Below, in pieces: positions 32,380-36,970 of a stretch of 36,970 bases of DNA. Both the position numbers and the translations under genes were made by a program. Location: the NCBI GenBank assembly GCA_903862415.1, contig CAIOYD010000076.1, forward strand, positions 1 through 36,970. Direction: 5' to 3'. This stretch comes from an uncultured Oxalobacteraceae bacterium. GTDB lineage: Bacteria > Pseudomonadota > Gammaproteobacteria > Burkholderiales > Burkholderiaceae_D. The notes below the pieces were generated by a model that saw nothing but the letters and a program-made list of their open reading frames with translations, did not search any database and was not told the DNA's origin. The number at the start of each line of letters is the position of its first letter. Positions within the stretch are counted from its first letter, which is position 1.

Positions 32380-35300
32380 AAAATATCAATTTGTCAGAGT
32401 GGGCCTTAAATCATCGGCAAATGATTATTTTTCTGGGCATCTTATCGGTCGTCTTCGGGCTGTTCGCCTACATGCATCTGGGGCAAAAAGAAGATCCCGA
32501 CTTTACCTTCAAACTAATGATCGTCGAAGCCCGCTGGCCGGGCGCATCAGCCCAGCAAATGGCGGATCAGGTCACCGACCGGTTGGAAAAAAAATTGCAG
32601 GAAATTCCGGAAATTGATTACACCTCCAGCTATATCAAACCGGGAGTTACCCAAATCCGGGTGAGTTTGCGTGAGACGACTCCTGCTGCTGATGTCCACC
32701 AAATCTGGTATCAGGTCAGAAAAAAACTCAGTGATATTCACTATAAATTACCTGAAGGTGTGCAGGGCCCATTCTTCAATGATGAATTTGGCGACACCTT
32801 CGGCAATATGTTTGCCCTTACCGGCGATGGCTTTACCAATACCCAATTGCGCGAATTTTCCGACAGCGTAAGAAATGAATTGTTGCGTATTCCGGACGTG
32901 AATAAAGTCGATCTGTTGGGCGTGCAGGATCAAAAAATTTACGTCGAAATGTCCAACACCAAAATGGCCACACTCGGTCTGGATCCATCGATTATTGCGC
33001 AAACCCTGGCCACCACCAACAGCGTCAAAGCGGCCGGTATCGTGGAAACCAGTGCAGAGCAGATAAGGATGTCGGTGACGGGCGAATTTGAATCGCTGGA
33101 GAGTTTGCGCAATGTCGGCATCCGTTACGGTGGACGCACATTTCGTCTGGGTGACATCGCTGAAATCCATCGCGGACTGATTGATCCGGCAGTCAGTAAA
33201 TTGCGTTTTAACGGTGCCGAGGCGGTTGGTCTGGCCGTCAGTATGCGTAAAGGCGGCGATGTTCTGCGTCTGGGAAAACTGATTGCGGTCGCGATTCATC
33301 AAACCGAGAGTCAATTGCCCGTCGGGGTAGAAATTCATGCCATCTCAGATCAGCCCCATGTGGTGGAAGAATCGGTGCATGAATTCAAAAAAAGTTTATT
33401 TGAAGCCGTGGTGATTGTATTGATGGTCAGCTTCCTGTCTCTGGGCGTGCGTCCCGGACTGGTGGTGGCGTTGTCGATACCGCTGGTATTGATGCTGACG
33501 TTTCTGATCATGTATGTGCTTGGCATTGAGTTACAGCGCATCTCACTCGGTGCCTTGATCATTGCGCTTGGACTGCTGGTGGATGATGCCATTATTGCGG
33601 TGGAAATGATGGTGCTTAAATTGGAGCAGGGCTGGGATAAACTCCGCGCTGCCACCTATGCCTACACCGTGACCGCTTTCCCGATGTTGACCGGCACCCT
33701 GATTACCGCCGTTGGATTCCTGCCCGTGGGTCTGGCCAAATCGAGTTCCGGCGAATATGTTTTTTCGTTGTTTCAGGTGGTGGGGATTTCCTTGCTGCTG
33801 TCATGGATAGTGGCGGTGTTATTTACCCCTTTTATTGGTTTTTATATTCTAAAAGTTCAACCCGCCAGCGCCGCACATCACGATGAAGACGCGGTGTATA
33901 AAACGCCACTGTATGAATGGTTTCGCCGACTGGTCAAACTATGTCTTCTTCAGCGACGCTGGGTCATCGGTGGCACCTTGCTGGTGTTTGTGGCTTCGTT
34001 GTTGCTGTTTCAATTTGTGCCGCAACAGTTTTTTCCGGCCTCGGACCGGCCGGAACTGATTGTCGATTTGTGGTTGCCGCAGGCGGCCACATTGAATGCC
34101 ACCCAGCGTGAAGTGGTGGAGTTTGAACGTCGTCTCAAAAACAATCCGGATGTGATTGCCGTGACCAGTTATCTCGGCGAAGGCAGTCCGCGCTTTTACC
34201 TGCCGCTTGACGTACAGACGCCAAACATTAATCTGGGACAGGTGATGATCATGACTCGCGGTGGAGAGGCGCGCGAACGTGTGCTCACGCTGGTTTCCCA
34301 GTTGTTTGAAAAAGACTTTCCCATGATACGCGGCAGTGTTAAACGGCTCGAAAATGGACCACCGGTCGGCTATCCGATTCAGTATCGCGTGTTTGGGCAG
34401 GATAATGTCAAGATCCAGCTGATTGCTGACCAGATCAAAGCGGTGCTGCGCGCTGAAAAGCATTTGCGCAGAATTAATCAGGATTGGGGTGAATACATCA
34501 AACGCATCCGTGTCGATGTTGACCAGGATAAGGCCCGAGCGTTGGGCATCACTTCACGTCAGATACAGGAATCTTTGCAGGCCACTCTGTCCGGTACCAC
34601 GGTCACGCAATACCGCGAAAAAGATCAGACCGTTGATGTAGTTGCCCGTCTGATCGAATCCGAACGAACCGATCTGGAAAAACTCAAGGATGTGAAAATT
34701 CATCTGCAAAATGGTAAATTTGTCGCGCTCTCGCAATTAGCGACCTTAACCCTGACCAGCGAAGAAAGCATACTCTGGCGCCGCAACCGTATTCCCACCA
34801 TCACTGTGCGGGCCGATATTGTGGGTGCAGAAGCACCGGATATTAATAAGCTGCTGCAGCCTGACATTGCAAAAATCGCCGCCACACTGCCCACAGGTTA
34901 CGGCATTGAAATGGGTGGCACCCAGGAGTCGAGTGAAAAAGCCCAGGCATCCATCTTTGCGGTCATGCCGGTGGCCCTGTTGCTGGTGCTGGTGCTGTTG
35001 ATGTGGCAGTTGCAGGACATCAAAAAAATGGCCATCGTTTTACTGACCGCACCGCTGGGTATGATAGGGGTGAATTTGCTGTTGCTGACCTTTCAGATTC
35101 CGTTTGGCTTTGTCGCCATGCTCGGCGTCATTGCTTTGGCGGGAATGATTATCCGTAACTCGGTAATTCTGGTGGTGCAGATTGACCACGACGTCGCCAA
35201 CGGGCACACCCTGTGGCATGCCATCATCGAATCGGCGGTTCGTCGCATGCGTCCGATTTCTCTGACTGCATTAGCGGCCATTTTAGCCATGATTCCGTTG

Positions 35301-35453
35301 ACCCGCAGTGTGTTCTGGGGGCCGATGGCCTGGGCGATTATGGGCGGCCTGTTCGTTGCGACCGTACTCACGCTGCTGTTCCTTCCGGCTCTGTATGCCA
35401 GTTGTTATGGTGTCCTGCCCGATACAGATGCGTCACCTTCTTTGAAAGCGTAA
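32376..35453 (+). CDS. RND efflux pump permease, HAE1-type
   Basis: 1025 residues with the two-fold RND layout: TM1 (~15-33), a large periplasmic porter loop, TM2-6 (~340-490), TM7 (~540), a second loop, and TM8-12. Proton-relay aspartates D403/D404 lie in TM4 (GLLVDDAIIAVEMM). In TM10 the usual lysine is replaced by arginine (MIIRNSVILVVQ), a substitution I believe is common in this sub-branch. The porter motifs DFTFKLMIVEARWPGASAQQMADQV and the second-half EFERRLKNNPDVIAVTSYLG fit HAE pumps for organic solutes rather than heavy-metal (HME) pumps, but substrate range is not determined. Middle gene of the operon. Confidence 0.94.
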   Translation: MKNINLSEWALNHRQMIIFLGILSVVFGLFAYMHLGQKEDPDFTFKLMIVEARWPGASAQQMADQVTDRLEKKLQEIPEIDYTSSYIKPGVTQIRVSLRETTPAADVHQIWYQVRKKLSDIHYKLPEGVQGPFFNDEFGDTFGNMFALTGDGFTNTQLREFSDSVRNELLRIPDVNKVDLLGVQDQKIYVEMSNTKMATLGLDPSIIAQTLATTNSVKAAGIVETSAEQIRMSVTGEFESLESLRNVGIRYGGRTFRLGDIAEIHRGLIDPAVSKLRFNGAEAVGLAVSMRKGGDVLRLGKLIAVAIHQTESQLPVGVEIHAISDQPHVVEESVHEFKKSLFEAVVIVLMVSFLSLGVRPGLVVALSIPLVLMLTFLIMYVLGIELQRISLGALIIALGLLVDDAIIAVEMMVLKLEQGWDKLRAATYAYTVTAFPMLTGTLITAVGFLPVGLAKSSSGEYVFSLFQVVGISLLLSWIVAVLFTPFIGFYILKVQPASAAHHDEDAVYKTPLYEWFRRLVKLCLLQRRWVIGGTLLVFVASLLLFQFVPQQFFPASDRPELIVDLWLPQAATLNATQREVVEFERRLKNNPDVIAVTSYLGEGSPRFYLPLDVQTPNINLGQVMIMTRGGEARERVLTLVSQLFEKDFPMIRGSVKRLENGPPVGYPIQYRVFGQDNVKIQLIADQIKAVLRAEKHLRRINQDWGEYIKRIRVDVDQDKARALGITSRQIQESLQATLSGTTVTQYREKDQTVDVVARLIESERTDLEKLKDVKIHLQNGKFVALSQLATLTLTSEESILWRRNRIPTITVRADIVGAEAPDINKLLQPDIAKIAATLPTGYGIEMGGTQESSEKAQASIFAVMPVALLLVLVLLMWQLQDIKKMAIVLLTAPLGMIGVNLLLLTFQIPFGFVAMLGVIALAGMIIRNSVILVVQIDHDVANGHTLWHAIIESAVRRMRPISLTALAAILAMIPLTRSVFWGPMAWAIMGGLFVATVLTLLFLPALYASCYGVLPDTDASPSLKA

Positions 35454-35454
35454 G

Positions 35455-36825
35455 ATGACATCCACCACGACTCTGAGCGTAAACTCTGGCCTGGTGCTGG
35501 CATTGGCACTGGTGCTTGCCTGCACAGCCTTTCATGCCGACGCCACCAATTTATCTGACGCCATAGCGCAAACCATGGAAAGCAGCTCAGCCATGCAAAG
35601 TGCCCGTTATGCCCAGCAGGCGGGGCGGGAAAAAGGCAATCAGGGCGACGCGCTGTTGTATCCGCAAGTCGCCCTGACGGCCGGTGTAACGCAAATCCAC
35701 GCCCATGCCGAGGCCCAGCTTCCTGCCCAGTTTGCAAGTTTTTTGCAGCCGGATACTTCGGGCAGTGTCAGACAGGCCGGCTTGCAGCTTTCCCAACCGT
35801 TGTATAACGCCAGTTTATTGGCCAGCAAAAACCAGTTGCATCACGGATCAGAAATCGCTGAACTGATGTGGAGTGCCTCGGTTCAGGATGTAAAACTGCA
35901 TGTCAGCGAAGCGTATTTTTCTGTCCTGTATGCGCAGGAAGCTGTCAGTGTAGCGCAGGCGGCGGTCGATGCGTATGACTTGCAGCGCCAGCGTGCCCAG
36001 GCCAGATTTGAGGTTGGTAAAGCCCAGATCATCGATGTCGAAACCTCGCAGGCCAAACAGGATGAAGCCTTGGCACAACTGGCAGATGCTCAAAATGAGC
36101 TCGACTTGCGCAGCGCACAATTCACAGCACTGACCAATCTTAATGCCAGTAATTTGTCTGCCATCAATGCCAGCTCGCTGAGCCATTTTACCCAGGCAGA
36201 GAATTTAAGTGCATGGCAACAACAGGCGATCAAAAATAATCCGACTTTGCAGATCAGAAAAATTCAATATCAGATCAGCGCGGATGAATTGAATAAATTC
36301 AGCTTACAAGCCCGGCCTACACTCGATCTGGTAGCAGGTTACACCACCAAGTCAGCCACGGGCGATCTGCCTATTTTGATTTCAGCCGAACATGAACGCA
36401 ACGCCTCCATCGGCCTGCAACTTACGATTCCCTTATTCACCGGTGGCATGCTCAATTCCAGGCAACGTGAAGCGGTGGCCAAACATCTGCAGGATGAACA
36501 AGATGTCGAGACCATGCAGCGCGATGCGCTTATACAGGTGCAGGAGGCCTTTTTGTCGATGAAAAATGGCACCCTGCGTATCAAAGCACTGGAAAAGTCC
36601 TTGCAGTCAGCCCAGTCGGCCCTGGCCGCCACCATCATCGGTCGCGACGCCGGTCTGCGCGTACAACTCGACGTACTCGATGCGCAACAACGCGTGTATG
36701 TGGCGCAATTGAATTTATCTAAAAGCCGGATTGATTTTTTACTCAATCGCCTCAGGCTGGCAAGATCGGTGGGCGCGCTCGACCGTGACGTTATTGAGGC
36801 GGTGGATGAGTGTCTTAGCCGTTAG
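35455..36825 (+). CDS. TolC-family outer-membrane efflux protein
   Basis: 456 residues. A signal peptide (about 1-30, ending AFHADAT) is followed by two outer-membrane factor repeats, each with long coiled-coil helices (SEAYFSVLYAQEAVSVAQAAVDAYDLQRQRAQARFEVGKA and TKSATGDLPILI...LQLTIPLFTGG). It would form the trimeric channel for the RND pump encoded just upstream, from which it is separated by one base. The stop codon lies five bases before the IS21 end at 36831, so the normal 3' region and any terminator of the operon have been displaced. Confidence 0.92.
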   Translation: MTSTTTLSVNSGLVLALALVLACTAFHADATNLSDAIAQTMESSSAMQSARYAQQAGREKGNQGDALLYPQVALTAGVTQIHAHAEAQLPAQFASFLQPDTSGSVRQAGLQLSQPLYNASLLASKNQLHHGSEIAELMWSASVQDVKLHVSEAYFSVLYAQEAVSVAQAAVDAYDLQRQRAQARFEVGKAQIIDVETSQAKQDEALAQLADAQNELDLRSAQFTALTNLNASNLSAINASSLSHFTQAENLSAWQQQAIKNNPTLQIRKIQYQISADELNKFSLQARPTLDLVAGYTTKSATGDLPILISAEHERNASIGLQLTIPLFTGGMLNSRQREAVAKHLQDEQDVETMQRDALIQVQEAFLSMKNGTLRIKALEKSLQSAQSALAATIIGRDAGLRVQLDVLDAQQRVYVAQLNLSKSRIDFLLNRLRLARSVGALDRDVIEAVDECLSR

Positions 36826-36830
36826 GAAAT

Positions 36831-36857
36831 TGTCAAACAGCGTGCAATACTTACCAG
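36831..36857 (+). repeat. IS21 left terminal inverted repeat
   Basis: About 24 of 27 bases match the reverse complement of 110-136. An internal second copy of the AAACAGCGT-CAA motif lies at 36869-36881, as expected of IS21 multiple terminal repeats. Confidence 0.85.
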
Positions 36858-36862
36858 ATTAG

Positions 36863-36893
36863 GGGTGGAAACAGCGTCCAAAAGTTTCCACCC
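36863..36893. repeat. Palindromic internal terminal repeat of the IS21 element
   Basis: GGGTGGAAAC (36863-36872) and GTTTCCACCC (36884-36893) are perfect 10-bp arms around AGCGTCCAAAA. The arms overlap the second IstA-binding-type repeat. The structure could block read-through into istA or fold in the transcript. Confidence 0.7.
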
Positions 36894-36943
36894 TAGTGTG
36901 TCACCATCCGGTGTTTTAGCCGGAGGTATCTGGAGTGATTTAT

Positions 36944-36970
36944 ATGGACATCATTTACGAAATAAGAAGA
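36944..36970 (+). CDS. istA: IS21 transposase IstA, first nine codons
   Basis: The frame M-D-I-I-Y-E-I-R-R runs from the ATG at 36944 to the end of the window, with GGAG upstream. This start resembles the N-terminus of several IS21 transposases (MD-x-x-x-EIRR), just before the helix-turn-helix. It is too short to judge alone; the adjacent terminal repeats carry the assignment. Confidence 0.6.

Larger units (their letters stand above)
36831..36970 (+). mobile_element. IS21-family insertion sequence, 5' (left) end, partial
   Basis: It starts with TGTCAAACAGCGTGCAATAC at 36831, a near-copy of the inverted right end at 110-136. An internal repeat follows, and then the first codons of an IstA-type transposase at 36944. 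It has the same orientation as the IS at the left edge of the window. The bases flanking the two IS ends differ (GAAAT before this end; GTTAAAGG after the other), so these are two separate insertions or the ends of a contig cut at repeats. Confidence 0.85.

Noticed and set aside
32748-33338. Minus-strand frame of 196 codons within the RND pump gene.
   Set aside because: Antisense shadow; the plus-strand pump is intact and well conserved across this stretch.
33939-34463. Minus-strand frame of 174 codons within the RND pump gene.
   Set aside because: Shadow, no ribosome binding site, composition not protein-like.

Overview
The window looks like the chromosome of a freshwater or soil betaproteobacterium (Burkholderiales; Oxalobacteraceae-like by gene content, tentative). 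The grounds are the linked rpmB-rpmG, radC, FKBP and ispH housekeeping genes, a System I cytochrome c maturation operon, UbiUVT, and moderate GC. No rRNA or tRNA gene or CRISPR array was seen. Both edges lie inside IS21-family elements of the same orientation: the first ~136 bases are the 3' end of one copy (istB tail plus right terminal repeats), and the last ~140 bases are the 5' end of another (left terminal repeats plus the first nine istA codons). The window may therefore be a contig that breaks at IS copies, or a segment bracketed by direct IS repeats.

Layout: (1) 1-868, IS21 end and an IS-truncated, degenerate GGDEF-type gene remnant. (2) 970-3853, rpmG, rpmB and radC on the minus strand, then fkpB and ispH on the plus strand. 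(3) 3929-7810, a livHMGF branched-chain amino acid ABC transporter without its binding protein. (4) 7849-9828, two GNAT acetyltransferases and a secreted or membrane TPR protein with a Gly-rich tail. (5) 9875-13850, minus-strand genes: an NtrC-type sigma54 response regulator, its HAMP histidine kinase and a lone CcsA/ResC-type cytochrome c biogenesis protein. (6) 14390-19217, an extracellular electron transfer operon of the Mto/Pio/Mtr type: monoheme cytochrome c, decaheme MtoA/MtrA-like cytochrome, MtoB/PioB/MtrB-like outer-membrane barrel and tetraheme CymA/NapC-type quinol dehydrogenase. It is preceded by an excellent -24/-12 sigma54 promoter. (7) 19315-26369, a complete ccmABCDEFGHI operon. 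(8) 26475-28848, ubiUVT for O2-independent ubiquinone synthesis. (9) 29084-30256, an AT-rich orphan gene. (10) 30398-36825, a TetR regulator divergent from an RND efflux operon (MFP-RND-TolC) with two matching operators. (11) 36831-36970, the next IS21 copy.

How the genes work together: regions 5-8 form a coherent respiratory island. The inferred circuit is that the kinase/NtrC pair activates the sigma54 promoter of the mto-like operon. The Ccm system attaches the 15 covalent hemes of that operon's cytochromes (1 + 10 + 4). UbiUVT keeps the quinone pool supplied without oxygen. The CymA-type protein, periplasmic monoheme and decaheme/barrel conduit move electrons between the quinone pool and an extracellular donor or acceptor such as Fe(II)/Fe(III). 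No extracellular OmcA/MtrC-type cytochrome is encoded here. The direction of electron flow cannot be decided from sequence. Function and regulation are inferred from homology and motifs, not tested.
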